The notes: generated from the letters alone by a model not told the origin. A stretch of 64,000 nucleotides of DNA from Candidatus Electrothrix aestuarii (GCA_032595685.2 CP159373.1:4875821-4939820); one strand, 5' to 3'. Counted from the first letter of the stretch, positions 23,857-33,318 are shown. Program-made: numbers and translations.

Positions 23857-26553
23857 ATGACCAACAGATACATCAGCACACTTTCCACGGTCCGCAAACA
23901 GGATATCAAAAAGGTCGGCGGAAAGGGAGCAAATCTGGGTGAACTTGCGGGCAAAGGTTTTCCTGTCCCTTCCGGCTTTGTCGTCTCAGCAGAGGCATAC
24001 AGCGTTTTTCTGGATTCTCTGCGCCTGCAAAAAATCTTACAATCCCTTAAAAAGGCAGGCAAGAATGAGCTTTCCCGGGCCTGTGGACTTATTCGCAACA
24101 CCATCACCAATGCAAGCTTTCCTGGAGAGCTAGCTGAGAGTATTCTTGCTGCGCACCACCAACTCATAGGCAACAAGGGACAGGAAACCGTCTGCGCTGT
24201 ACGCAGTTCCGCAACCACAGAGGATCTTTCTGGCGCCAGTTTTGCCGGTCAACATGCTACCTATTATTATGTTGAGCGGGCCAACCTCCTGCGCATGATT
24301 CAATATTGCTGGGCCTCCCTCTGGAGTAAAGAGGCTGTCAGCTACCGCAATGCCTGCGGCATAGATCATTCCACCACAATGGCAGTTGTTATCCAGGAAA
24401 TGGTTCGCTCCGAGATCTCCGGCATTACCTTTACCGCCAACCCTGTTACCCAGGCAAACGAAGTCGTTATCGAGGCATCCTGGGGTATGGGCGCGGCTAT
24501 TGTCGACGGGCGCGTTACCCCTGATCGCTATATCCTGGACCACAACACCTTGCAGGTGCTTGACCAACGGATCGCGGAAAAAAACGTCATGGTGCCCAAT
24601 AGACTCCAGCCGGAAACAGCCTCCCGCCTGGCAGAGGTTCCGCCAGAGCTCCAGCAACAACAGACCTTGAGCCCGGAGCTCCTCAAAACCGTTGCCTCCT
24701 GGGCACTCAAGGCAGAAACACATTTCGGCTCCCCCCAAAATATGGAATGGGCTATTTCTGGCGATCGTTTCTATATCCTTCAGTCGCGTGCCATTGCTTC
24801 CATCGCCCACAAAAGCAGGACTCTGGAACCACCAGGAAAATACGTTTTATTCAAACCCGCAATCAACGGCTCAACCGCACCCTTTACCCCACTAACAACA
24901 AACCTGATGTCTCTGGCAGCGTCCCCCCTGTTGCGCCCGATCCACGGACATTGTTACCTGAACCTCAAATATCTTCGTGCCCTTCTTCCTTTCAAACTCT
25001 CTGATCGTGAATTAGTTGACCTTGTCGCGGGCCTCTCTCCAGAGCAGCCAGAACACCCCCTGGCCCAACAAAAAATTTCTCTCTTCAGACTGCTCCTCTC
25101 ACTCCCTCTCTGGCTCGGCGGATACTTTCTTTTCGGCGTTTTTTTTGCCCGCACCCGCAATATGCCGGAAAATTTCTCTGAACAGTACAAAGAGATACTA
25201 CGGTCAGTGGAAAAAAACTCAAGTAAAAAACCACTGAACAAATTACTGCGTCTCAGTCTTCTGCCAAAACTTTTTGATCCTATCGGCAGCGTCCCGCTTT
25301 GGCTCAATATTGTCTCGGTTCGACACCTTTTTTTCTTCATTCCGCTCAGAAACTTTATTGCACGCAGATTGCCAGCACTCCACGCGGAGGCTTCTTCTCT
25401 ATTCCGCATAAAAAGAAGCCACAGGCTCTATCCAGAGGCTATGCAAACTGCTCTAGAACAACTAACCCTGAAGGCAGGACAGTTTCCCGCAATTCGAGAG
25501 CAATTCTTCAAACGCCCGCCTGAGCAGGTCATTCATGCCCTGAAAAAAAATCCTAACGCCCGCCCCTTTCTCCAACTCTTTAACGACTTTATTGAACAGC
25601 AGGGCTATAGGGCCACCCAGGAATTGGAATTACAATCTGTGCGTTGGGAAGAGAATCAAAACCATATCATCAAACTGATACGGGAACGCCTCCTTCATCC
25701 TCCTGAGAAAAAAGAGGAATCTTCTCCAGAGAAAAAAAACAAGGCCATGAGGCGAATCAAACAGGAATTGGGACAATCTACCATAGAAAAGTTATTTCAC
25801 CCTCGCTGGTATCTCCTCCTGTTCCTTCACAAGGCAAGCAAGAGACTGCTTGAAATAAGCGAGACCTCCCTTTCCTACCACCTGATGGCAATGTCGATTG
25901 TCAGAAAAAAACTTCTGATCCTGGAAGAAGAGTTTCTCGCCCGAGGAGCTCTGCGATGCAAGGGAGATATCTTTTTTCTCCATTTCCGGGAGATTATGAA
26001 CATCCAGCAGGGTCTGCTAGGCTGGCCAGATATTGAGGAGGTCATCCATCAACGGCGCCACGATCTTATCCGGGCAACAAGGAAGACTCCTCCCAGGACC
26101 ATTGGTGTAGATTTACCCGAGAATAGCCAGGTCAGCTTGACCTCCTTTACAGCACCCCGTGTCATTCTTCCTGGCCAGACCGCATCACCGGGCAGTTATA
26201 CAGGACGGGCCAGAGTTATCCTGGATCACCACAAAGATACGACATTGCTTCCAGGAGAAATCCTGGTGGCCCCGTATACCGATCCGAGCTGGACCCCGCT
26301 TTTCCTCATTGCAGGGGGAGCGGTTATAGAAATAGGGAGCTACCTCTCCCATGCCGGAACAGCGGCCCGTGAATATACCCTGCCCTGTATCGTTGATGTT
26401 GCTGAATGCACCAAGCGCATCCAGGACGGTGACCTTTTATGGATAAACGGAGAAAAAGGGGAAGTACATATACTCGAAGCCAAAAATCCGGCTGAAGAAA
26501 AAAACGCAGAAGAAACTTTGCAAAAGGTAGAAAAAGAGAACATCAAGGAGTGA
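23857..26553 (+). CDS. PEP synthase / rifampicin phosphotransferase-like dikinase
   Basis: 898 residues with the dikinase layout. The N-terminal ATP-grasp domain is about 1-320: GGKGANLGELAGKGFPVPSG, AVRSSATTEDLSGASFAGQ, EMVRSEISGITFTANPVT, EWAISGDRFYILQSR. A long central domain follows (about 330-770), then a swivelling His domain with LSHAGTAARE near residue 831 as the phospho-His site. The length and order match rifampicin phosphotransferase (Rph) and PEP-synthase-like proteins equally well; the C-terminal PEP-binding barrel of true PpsA is absent. It therefore likely phosphorylates a small molecule using ATP. Its 3' end overlaps the convergent mtaB by 11 bases. Confidence 0.82.
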   Translation: MTNRYISTLSTVRKQDIKKVGGKGANLGELAGKGFPVPSGFVVSAEAYSVFLDSLRLQKILQSLKKAGKNELSRACGLIRNTITNASFPGELAESILAAHHQLIGNKGQETVCAVRSSATTEDLSGASFAGQHATYYYVERANLLRMIQYCWASLWSKEAVSYRNACGIDHSTTMAVVIQEMVRSEISGITFTANPVTQANEVVIEASWGMGAAIVDGRVTPDRYILDHNTLQVLDQRIAEKNVMVPNRLQPETASRLAEVPPELQQQQTLSPELLKTVASWALKAETHFGSPQNMEWAISGDRFYILQSRAIASIAHKSRTLEPPGKYVLFKPAINGSTAPFTPLTTNLMSLAASPLLRPIHGHCYLNLKYLRALLPFKLSDRELVDLVAGLSPEQPEHPLAQQKISLFRLLLSLPLWLGGYFLFGVFFARTRNMPENFSEQYKEILRSVEKNSSKKPLNKLLRLSLLPKLFDPIGSVPLWLNIVSVRHLFFFIPLRNFIARRLPALHAEASSLFRIKRSHRLYPEAMQTALEQLTLKAGQFPAIREQFFKRPPEQVIHALKKNPNARPFLQLFNDFIEQQGYRATQELELQSVRWEENQNHIIKLIRERLLHPPEKKEESSPEKKNKAMRRIKQELGQSTIEKLFHPRWYLLLFLHKASKRLLEISETSLSYHLMAMSIVRKKLLILEEEFLARGALRCKGDIFFLHFREIMNIQQGLLGWPDIEEVIHQRRHDLIRATRKTPPRTIGVDLPENSQVSLTSFTAPRVILPGQTASPGSYTGRARVILDHHKDTTLLPGEILVAPYTDPSWTPLFLIAGGAVIEIGSYLSHAGTAAREYTLPCIVDVAECTKRIQDGDLLWINGEKGEVHILEAKNPAEEKNAEETLQKVEKENIKE

Positions 26554-27862
26554 TTATTTCTCCAAAAACGACTTCGTCCTGCACCTGAACAAGTCGAACC
26601 GGCACCACGCAGCCCACCACATCCGCCTCCCTCTGCATTCCCTGACAGCGAACAGGTATATAATTCTCTGAAAATCCTTTCAGCAAACCGCTCTGCTCAT
26701 CAACCCCTTCAAACAACACCCTTTGTTCGGTCCCGCAATGCTGCTGATAAAACTCCACCCGTTTTTGCGCATCAAGAGCACGTAACCGAGCAACCCTCGC
26801 GTCTTTGACCGGGCCGGGTACCTGATCTGCAAACTTGGCAGCTGCGGTTCCAGGTCGGAGGGAATAGGGAAAGATATGCAGATAGGTAATAGGTAAGCTG
26901 GCAAGAAAAGCAAGTCCATTCTCCGCTGCCTGTTCATCCTCACCGGGAAAACCAGCCAGAATATCACAGCCAATTGCTGCATGGGGCAAAACTGTACGAA
27001 CCCGCCTGATAACCTCGGCAAAATCCTCGGTGCTGTACTTTCGACGCATTCGCTTGAGGATACCATCATCCCCGCTTTGGAGAGGAATATGCAGGTGAGG
27101 CATGAAATTGGCAAAGCCGGTCATCAGGTCCAGCAAACGCTCATTCACCTCCGCAGGTTCTACAGAGCTGAGACGAATCCGCAATGACGAAAAACGACGA
27201 CACAAGATTTCCAGCAAGGAGTAAATATTCTCTCCCTCGGCAAGATCAAGCCCGTATTTCCCCACATTAATCCCTGTAATCACTAGCTCTTGATATCCCT
27301 CCTCGACAAAAATCTCGACCTGCGCCAAGACCTCTGCCAGCGGAAGACTCCGGCATCGTCCTCTGGTGTAGGGAACAATGCAATAGGAACAGAAATTATT
27401 GCACCCATCCTGAATACGGAGATAGGCCCTGGTCCTGCCGCTGAATCGTCGTACCGGCAACGGGCAGATTTCCTGAGCCTTTGCAACATCCCGAAATGAA
27501 GGAATCTCCTCATGTTCATCCAGAGCTGTCCTGATCAAGAGGTGCTTGTCAGCATTAGCAATCACGACTAAGGACGGGTCAGCAACCTGCTCCTGCAACT
27601 CCTCACCAGTCAGCTGAGCATAACAGCCTGTCACCACAAAACGGGCCTCCGGGTTATCACGCCGGAGCCTGCGGATCAGTTGACGCGATTGCTGCCCTGC
27701 CCTGGCAGTCACTGCACAGGTATTGACGACCACGATTTCCGCATCTTCTGATGCAGTGACCAGTTCGCAGCCCTGCTCTTGAAATTGGGAGATAAAAGAG
27801 GCAGACTCAAATTGGTTGACCTTGCATCCCAGGGTCGTGACAGCGACTTTTCGTTTTTCCAC
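26543..27862 (-). CDS. mtaB: tRNA-t6A37 methylthiotransferase
   Basis: Radical SAM enzyme that adds a methylthio group to t6A37 of tRNAs reading ANN codons. The UPF0004 domain has TTLGCKVNQFES and NTCAVTARA with three Cys; the radical SAM cluster is CNNFCSYC, followed by IVPYTRGRCRS. It has ITGINVGKYG and a C-terminal TRAM-like part. I prefer GTG 27862 (VEKRKVAVTTLG) as the start, since the upstream Met at 27958 adds a non-conserved 32-residue leader. YqeV-type rather than MiaB or RimO, judged from KVNQFES. Confidence 0.9.
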   Translation of the reverse strand: MEKRKVAVTTLGCKVNQFESASFISQFQEQGCELVTASEDAEIVVVNTCAVTARAGQQSRQLIRRLRRDNPEARFVVTGCYAQLTGEELQEQVADPSLVVIANADKHLLIRTALDEHEEIPSFRDVAKAQEICPLPVRRFSGRTRAYLRIQDGCNNFCSYCIVPYTRGRCRSLPLAEVLAQVEIFVEEGYQELVITGINVGKYGLDLAEGENIYSLLEILCRRFSSLRIRLSSVEPAEVNERLLDLMTGFANFMPHLHIPLQSGDDGILKRMRRKYSTEDFAEVIRRVRTVLPHAAIGCDILAGFPGEDEQAAENGLAFLASLPITYLHIFPYSLRPGTAAAKFADQVPGPVKDARVARLRALDAQKRVEFYQQHCGTEQRVLFEGVDEQSGLLKGFSENYIPVRCQGMQREADVVGCVVPVRLVQVQDEVVFGEIITP

Positions 27863-27975
27863 GGTACTCCATCCATCGGTTATCTGTATTGTGCTCAATT
27901 GACAGCAAGAGTACCCTGTTTTTCCTACCCTGCCCACCTCTTTCATAACTGAGGGCATGCTGTGTTAAGTATACT

Positions 27976-28494
27976 CTATATATGATATTTATTATAAATC
28001 TCCTTCCGTATTGGGCAGCTACAAAAAGTATTTTCTCCAACCGAGTATTTATGCCCGCAGTATTTATCAGCAAGACATTTCACATACAGAATTGACTCAA
28101 AGACACAGTCTGTTACTTCGCACAAATGATCCAGTTCTCCGTTTAAACAAAAAAAACCTTTTTCGCATTCGTCCACCATATCTTTCACGTCATCACTGAC
28201 GACAATGTCCATTCTCTCGCAAATATTTTTTTCCCTATCACTTTCTTTTGTACTCGAAACGAAATCTTCTTCTTTGAGTTTATCAAGATGCTTGCAATAG
28301 CACAGCAAGTGATAGTTATATATTGTTTTCTTCGTATAGAATGACAAACAGGAGAACCACCTCATCTTGTCAGCCAATTCTCTTTTCCTCACCCCTTTCA
28401 GCGGGCAGTTCGGATTGTCCAAATACAGCGGACAAGAATGAGCCAACCTAATTATTTTATTGCTGTATTCATCTTCTTTTTCCTCTTGTGGCAT
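27976..28494 (-). CDS. Cys-rich hypothetical protein
   Basis: 172 residues, unrecognised function. The N-terminal third has SCPLYLDNPNCPLKGVRKRELADKMRWF, a conserved-looking block, and the C-terminal third has spaced Cys pairs (CEVTDCVFE, KCLADKYCGHKY, CSCPIRKE). About 14 Cys in total suggest metal or Fe-S binding or a reduced cytoplasmic protein. It is AT-rich compared with its neighbours. The 340-base gap to hpt holds a possible hpt promoter and no other gene. Confidence 0.6.
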   Translation of the reverse strand: MPQEEKEDEYSNKIIRLAHSCPLYLDNPNCPLKGVRKRELADKMRWFSCLSFYTKKTIYNYHLLCYCKHLDKLKEEDFVSSTKESDREKNICERMDIVVSDDVKDMVDECEKGFFCLNGELDHLCEVTDCVFESILYVKCLADKYCGHKYSVGENTFCSCPIRKEIYNKYHI

Positions 28495-28756
28495 TTCCGA
28501 CGATCTCCAACAGGTTCAAAATGAAACGTACTTAATTTTCTCGATGAAAATAAAAATAACAAAAAACCACAAAAAAGTATTACTGTCAATATCTCTCAAA
28601 AAACAGCACGATCTCTTCACAACCCCTTTTCAACGCGCCCCCGGACTCTTGCCAGCTATTCCTTGCAAAGGTCAAGCGCCAAATTGCGAGGTACTTTCCC
28701 TATGCAAAGCTCGGAAAAACACAAGTACTTGCTTTTGCTCCCTCATCCGATTATTC

Positions 28757-28785
28757 TTGAGCAATTTATTTGTCTGGCCCATATA
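28757..28785 (+). promoter_or_regulatory. possible sigma70-type promoter of hpt
   Basis: TTGAGC (28757-28762) and CATATA (28780-28785) are 17 bases apart, about 50 bases before the hpt start codon. It rests on consensus resemblance only. Confidence 0.35.
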
Positions 28786-28835
28786 TATTTGCGCAGGGCA
28801 TCGCCATATCGTTATTGCTTCCATCAAGGTGAAAC

Positions 28836-29360
28836 ATGAAAATAAACAAAACCATTCTTCAACGTCAGGAAATCGCGGAACGAATTGAGACTCTCGGTCA
28901 GCAGCTCAGCAAAGACTATGCCGGGAAAAAGCTGGTTGCGATTGGTATCCTGAACGGTGCCTTTATTTTTCTTGCCGATCTGGTCCGGGCTATTGACCTA
29001 CCTCTTGAGGTCGATTTCATCCGGGTGGCAAGCTATGGGGAGGCTACGGAAAGCAGCGGCTCCATCACCCTGAGTAAGGAACCGGAACTTGATCTGGCAG
29101 GTAAGGATGTTCTCCTTGTGGAAGACATCGTGGACAGTGGTACCACGATGGCCTGGTTGCAGGAATATTTCACCACCCAGCACAAAGCGAATTCGGTTAA
29201 ATCCTGCACCCTGATTGATAAGGATGAGCGGCGAACCGTTGAGGTGCAGATCGACTACGTGGGCTTTAAGCTCGAAAAGGGTTTTCTCGTGGGATACGGA
29301 TTGGATTGCGCTCAGGCCTATCGTAACCTGCCGGATATCTGTTCGTTGGGGGAATTGTAG
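28836..29360 (+). CDS. hpt: hypoxanthine phosphoribosyltransferase
   Basis: Purine salvage enzyme forming IMP/GMP from hypoxanthine/guanine and PRPP. 174 residues, normal length. The PRPP loop is VLLVEDIVDSGTT near residue 91; GILNGAFIFLADLVRAI and YVGFKLEKGFLVGYGLD are typical HPRT segments. AAGGTG precedes the ATG by 5 bases. An IS66-family element has inserted 23 bases past its stop codon without touching the gene. Confidence 0.94.
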   Translation: MKINKTILQRQEIAERIETLGQQLSKDYAGKKLVAIGILNGAFIFLADLVRAIDLPLEVDFIRVASYGEATESSGSITLSKEPELDLAGKDVLLVEDIVDSGTTMAWLQEYFTTQHKANSVKSCTLIDKDERRTVEVQIDYVGFKLEKGFLVGYGLDCAQAYRNLPDICSLGEL

Positions 29361-29383
29361 CGCCGCGCCCAAGGCTTTAGATC

Positions 29384-31114
29384 GTAACCGTTCAGACCCC
29401 TCTCATTTTTTACGCAGCAAGAGGCAGAGGAGGTACATCCAGCCCCTGACGCCGAGCCGTGATAACCTCGGCGAGATATTTCCACGGACAGGCGTTGCGC
29501 TTCCTACACGTATCAATCACGCTCGCAAGTATGGCAAACACATGACTACCTTGACCATTACGGGTACCGTGGCTTAATTTGCGCGCAATAACCCAATGAC
29601 GTAACGCTTGCTCCGCCTCATTATTGGTCAGGGGCCACGTCGGATTCGACAACACATGAAAAATCGTGTCCCAGTCGTTGAGAAATTCTCTGGCCAGCTC
29701 GCGTGTTTTTTTATGCGTTGAATCCCGATATTTCATGCAGCATTGCTTAAATTCGGCCAGGAATTCTCTGTATATTGGCAAAAGATCCGTGGGTGGTCCT
29801 CGCGAGCCTTGTAAATTACATCCATCAACTCGGTGAGCACCTCGTAGGCCTCAGTGCCGAATGTGCGGGGATCATCGCTCAGGCTCTGTTTCAAGCCTTT
29901 TGTCTTGCGCAGTAAATGCGCCCAGCAGCGGAGCCTGTTGAGGAACTTACGATAGGCCTTGTAGCCGTCGCTCATCAGCAATCCCTGAAAGGTTTGGCCG
30001 AGCACATAATCAAGTACTTTTTGGCTGCGAAGGCCAATGATGTAAAAGGTGACTTTCAGCGAGGTAAAGACCCATAACCACTGTTTCTTGCCCCACTCCT
30101 TCCAGGATGTCTCATCCACGAACAGGATCAGTGATTCACGCACCTCCTCAAGAAACTCCTCGCTAAGGGGAGAAACGGCGCGGCCAGCTTCATGGATACA
30201 TTGATTGATCGTGCCGATGCTCAAATCCAATCGCAGCCAATCTTGCAAAAATTCCCGGATGCGGCGGCGGGAAAGGCGCATGCGCTTGGAGAGACACACG
30301 ATCAGAGCGGTCAATTTTGGGCCGACCATGTGCCATTGGCTTATTTCAACCCCCCAGTCTTCGTTTTTTTCGAGACGATGGGGCATAAGCCGATTGACAT
30401 GACCACAGCCGCCGCAAGTCGTGTCTCCGTAGATATGCTTGGTGTTGATCACCTCTATTCCCGGACCGGTGGCATCGCCCACCTCAATATCAACGACATA
30501 ATGACCAGTGCGAGCGGTGAAGTCGCATGTTTCGTCCAGCTCAAGGTTACAAGCCGAGCAGGTGCCTGCTTTGTGAATGATGGTGTCGTGTACGGGAAGT
30601 TTTTCGTTCGACCATGCCCGGTGGCACCGGGTTGCTTGCCGGGTTTGTTGCCCTTGGGGCGATCATCGGTATTTTCGGGGGAATCCTGCTGGTCGGACTT
30701 GTCCGCATTTTCATCATGCTCGGCGGACTCCTCGTCAGAATCGTCGAGTTCTATGTGCGTGGCTTCGACTTGCTCTTCATCCGGTTCCTCCTCGTCGGCT
30801 TGAGCGTCGGTATCAAACCGGGCCCAGGGAAAGTTTGAGCTGGGAGGCATGGAGCTGTTTTCGGAATTTTGCCCCAGCCGTTCGTGAAGTTCTTTGAGGT
30901 CATCAAGTGCGAGCAGGCACAGCTCCTTTGCACTCTTACCGGGCAAGGAGTCAATAAACTGCTTATCTATTTTTAGCAACTCTTCTCTGGATAGATGCAT
31001 GCGAACTCAGAACGTGGATAGATCTCGTAAAAAACGTTGTGACCGTTAAACTATCGTGATCCTCTTTTTTGTCCAGTTCTTTTTTTGTGTGGAATGAGGG
31101 GAGTGAACGGTTAC
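29384..31114 (-). mobile_element. IS66-family insertion sequence, complete ends
   Basis: A 1731-bp element whose ends begin GTAACCGTTCA (29384) and, reversed, GTAACCGTTCACTCCCC (31114), the GTAA start typical of IS66. A perfect 8-bp duplication TTTAGATC flanks it (29376-29383 and 31115-31122). It has a single transposase gene and no TnpA/TnpB accessory genes, like the ISBst12 group. The transposase is frameshifted (separate entry), so this copy is likely inactive on its own. Confidence 0.88.
29410..31000 (-). pseudogene. IS66 transposase with two frameshifts
   Basis: Three frames together make one IS66 TnpC. The N-terminal part (31000 to about 30603) has a helical start and an acidic linker. 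The middle part (30482-29733) contains CGGCGHVN, FVDETSWKEWGKKQWLWVF and SDGYKAYRKF. The C-terminal part (29781-29410) contains LSNPTWPLTNNEAEQALRHWVI. The first break is in an A5 run near 30603: one added A restores GHGRTKKLPVHDTIIHKAGTCSACN. The second is near 29783, where one missing base shifts ILLPIYREF. Both could be real mutations or base-calling errors in short homopolymers. Confidence 0.85.
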
Positions 31115-31122
31115 TTTAGATC

Positions 31123-31430
31123 AGCCTTTGTTGGATTTATAAGGGCATTTAAGCCGGGGCGGAAAAAGGAGAAGAAAGTGAATGGAGGGGGTGAAGGATA
31201 GAGACGAGGAAGCAGCGGAACTGTCTCCGGCAATGATTTCTTGGGAGATTGTTACCGGGGATTCGAACCAGCAACCCCTCTCGCTATCCCCCATCGCTGC
31301 GCGGTTTAAAAGCTCGGGGTGATACCGAAACGAGTACTTTTTTACGAGGAAGGCATATTACTATTTACTTTTGAATAGGGCCATGTAACGTTATTTTGTA
31401 ACGGCTTAAAATATAAAAATGGAGGTTGTT
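31123..31430. other. 308-bp intergenic region without gene
   Basis: Non-coding stretch between the IS66 duplication and the next operon. It contains a tRNA-like T-arm on the minus strand (GGTTCGAATCC near 31270) closing an 8-bp hairpin GTTGCTGG/CCGGTAAC, but no acceptor stem or anticodon arm could be assembled. No other structure was seen. Confidence 0.5.
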
Positions 31431-31928
31431 ATGGGGTCCGACAATTTGGATAGGATTGAAAAAAGCAGCGATGAACGGATATCATCGGAGCAGTTAACAA
31501 CGAAAGGGTTTATTATCACCCCTTCTCATGTGTTGACCTGTTCTCATCTGTTGCATACTAAGGATAATCGCACGATTTCAATTGAGGATCTTCAGTATGA
31601 GGAGGATATTACAGAAAAATTTAAAAGTGAAAATTGTGTAATTTTTGCAGTCAATGACTTTCCTCGTGATTTTGTCGTGCATTTCTCTGGACACCAACGC
31701 ACTGATTCTTCTGGTATTTCAAGCGACAAATTCTGTATTGATTTGAATGATGAGCTCTCTACTGATTTGGATAATGAGTATAAAATTGCATTAGAAGCTT
31801 TAGCTGATATTAAAGAAGAATTTGTATCAAAAGCTTCTGAATCATTTTTTCGCAATATAGCCATCGACCAAAAATTCAACCTATTATCTAAAGAATTGGA
31901 AAAAATGCTTATGGAGGATAAATCATGA
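31431..31928 (+). CDS. hypothetical protein, first gene of a two-gene operon
   Basis: About 165 residues from ATG 31431, chosen because GGAGG lies 5 bases upstream; the in-frame ATG at 31419 precedes that site. The segment TKGFIITPSHVLTCSHLLHT resembles the catalytic-His region of trypsin-like proteases (GFLVSPxLVLTCAHV), but the Asp and Ser motifs are not evident in this short protein, so it is at most a degenerate relic of that fold. The C-terminal part is acidic and helical. It overlaps the next gene by 4 bases (ATGA). AT-rich. Function unknown. Confidence 0.6.
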   Translation: MGSDNLDRIEKSSDERISSEQLTTKGFIITPSHVLTCSHLLHTKDNRTISIEDLQYEEDITEKFKSENCVIFAVNDFPRDFVVHFSGHQRTDSSGISSDKFCIDLNDELSTDLDNEYKIALEALADIKEEFVSKASESFFRNIAIDQKFNLLSKELEKMLMEDKS

Positions 31929-32260
31929 AATTTTCTATTAGCAATTTTTTCAGTAGAGGGCATTTTTGGACTAATTTAGAAGCTACCTTGAAAGCTATAC
32001 GTTCCGAGCTTGATTCTCATAGTCAAGCTATATATCTTTCCAAAGAAAGGGATGTAAAACTCATTGAATACATAAGACATCTTGAAAAAGAAATCTCTCA
32101 TTTAAGAAAACGTGTTGAAACGCTAGATAAAAGGTTATATGAAGTGAATTCTTTTCGTAAAAGGGAGGATGAGCTTATTGTGCTTTCTGATAAAAATAGA
32201 ATAAAAATATCAAACGAACAGGAAAAAAAGGAAGTTCAATATCAAGGGCAGAGGGAATAA
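31925..32260 (+). CDS. coiled-coil hypothetical protein
   Basis: 111 residues, mostly a predicted coiled coil (KLIEYIRHLEKEISHLRKRVETLDKRL, summarised by heptads about residues 45-75) with a charged C-terminus. The start codon overlaps the stop of the previous gene in ATGA and GGAGG lies 7 bases ahead, so the pair is co-translated. No known family; possibly a small oligomeric partner of the preceding product. Confidence 0.6.
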   Translation: MKFSISNFFSRGHFWTNLEATLKAIRSELDSHSQAIYLSKERDVKLIEYIRHLEKEISHLRKRVETLDKRLYEVNSFRKREDELIVLSDKNRIKISNEQEKKEVQYQGQRE

Positions 32261-32320
32261 CATATGTTATTGCGTTGTAAAAAAATAGGCTAAATAGGTT
32301 ACAACTAATTAATCTGAAAG

Positions 32321-32467
32321 AAAAGGGGACGGATTTTTTTCAATCTTTTTTTTCCAACCCGAGTGGTTACATCGCAAATAAACCCACTTCTCTTTCGGGA
32401 AAAAGGGGAAAAAGGGAAAAAGGGGACAGATTTATTTTTAAAATTTCCAGCTAACCAGAGTGGCTAC
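32321..32467 (+). repeat. two direct ~50-bp repeats of REP-like type
   Basis: AAAAGGGGACGGATTT...TTTCCAACCCGAGTGGTTAC (32321-32370) recurs as AAAAGGGGACAGATTT...TTTCCAGCTAACCAGAGTGGCTAC (about 32418-32467). Between them lie short AAAAAGGG iterations. Such GGGGACAGATTTA-type sequences are common non-coding repeats in related genomes. They sit just before the toxin gene and make the upstream GTG start of that frame unlikely. Confidence 0.5.
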
Positions 32468-32567
32468 TTCAAAAAAAGCCGTACCCTTTTTCGTTCTCAG
32501 GCATGCCCTACAGATATTTATTGCCCAAAAGCTTGAACAGTATGACTCAAAGAGTTATAGTTACAAC

Positions 32568-32942
32568 ATGAAAAATCTCTGTACGAAATGGTTTAACAAG
32601 TGGGCCCAAAAAGCAAAACTGAGCAATGAAAGCCTGCTTGAAGCTATTAACAACCTCGAAAAGGGGTTATCGGCAGCGGACCTGGGAAGCAATCTCTATA
32701 AAGTTCGTGTGCAACGTTCAGGAAAAGGAAAAAGCTCAGGATTTCGAACAATCATTGTCTACAGGAACAACGACAAGGCAATTTTTCTTTATGGATTCGC
32801 GAAAAACGAAAAATCAAATATCGACAAGACAGAGTTAAAGTATTTCAAAAAGTTAGGGAATGACCTGCTCGCCCTGGATGCAGAACAAATTGCAGATTCC
32901 CTCAAAAAACAGATTCTGTTTGATTTAGAGGTGTCATCATGA
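32568..32942 (+). CDS. RelE/HigB-type toxin
   Basis: About 124 residues from ATG 32568 (MKNLCTKWFNKWAQK). The frame is open upstream to GTG 32460, but that part overlaps the repeats and lacks family similarity. The core KVRVQRSGKGKSSGFRTIIVYR followed by AIFLYGFAKNEKSNI is the signature of the RelE-like PF06296 group, in which Arg/Lys residues and an aromatic act in mRNA cleavage on the ribosome. The toxin precedes the antitoxin, as in higBA loci, with a 4-base overlap. Confidence 0.8.
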   Translation: MKNLCTKWFNKWAQKAKLSNESLLEAINNLEKGLSAADLGSNLYKVRVQRSGKGKSSGFRTIIVYRNNDKAIFLYGFAKNEKSNIDKTELKYFKKLGNDLLALDAEQIADSLKKQILFDLEVSS

Positions 32943-33259
32943 GAGACTCCATAAAAAAAGCTATAGGCGACACAGTTCAGGACTTAATTAATTCTGGAGC
33001 AAAAACTTCTTTTACTGAAAAAGAACTTAATGCCCTTAATGTAAAGGTACCGGAAGTCAACCTCACAACCGCTCAGATTAAAGAAATCAGAGAAAGACTG
33101 AAGCTCAGTCAGGCTGTATTCGCCCGATTACTCAACGTAAGCCCATCATCAATACGACAATGGGAGCAAGGGAAACGGCAACCGACAGGTTCCACCAAAG
33201 TCCTTCTGGATCTTCTTAAAAGGTCTCCCCACGTTCTTGACTATAGGCTCAAAATATAA
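32939..33259 (+). CDS. HTH antitoxin of HigA/XRE type
   Basis: 106 residues. The C-terminal half is an XRE-type helix-turn-helix (TAQIKEIRERLKLSQAVFARLL, SPSSIRQWEQGKRQP), and the N-terminal part carries the NSGAKTSFTEKEL segment likely to contact the toxin. The start overlaps the toxin stop in ATGA. The product should neutralise the toxin and repress the operon; this is inferred from the family. Confidence 0.85.
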   Translation: MRDSIKKAIGDTVQDLINSGAKTSFTEKELNALNVKVPEVNLTTAQIKEIRERLKLSQAVFARLLNVSPSSIRQWEQGKRQPTGSTKVLLDLLKRSPHVLDYRLKI

Positions 33260-33291
33260 ATTTTTCGGGGAGATGCTTTCCCCCTTCATCT

Positions 33292-33318
33292 CATCAGATG
33301 CATACTCTGCATCTGATG
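33292..33318 (+). terminator. perfect inverted repeat after toxin-antitoxin operon
   Basis: CATCAGATGCA-TACTC-TGCATCTGATG is an 11-bp perfect stem, 33 bases past the antitoxin stop. A short TTTCCC follows, so it is a weak terminator or an operator-like palindrome. Confidence 0.45.

Noticed and set aside
23682..24218. 178-codon minus-strand frame at the start of the dikinase gene
   Set aside because: Antisense shadow of the conserved ATP-grasp domain.
28460..28888. 142-codon plus-strand frame before hpt
   Set aside because: It overlaps the hpt start in another frame, has low-complexity basic composition and no family resemblance.
31255..31300. tRNA-like T-arm on the minus strand (GGTTCGAATCC)
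   Set aside because: No acceptor, D or anticodon arm can be assembled around it; the local hairpin is 8 bp and not a standard T-stem.
32460..32567. GTG-initiated N-terminal extension of the HigB-like toxin
   Set aside because: It lies over a non-coding direct repeat, and family proteins begin at the Met at 32568.
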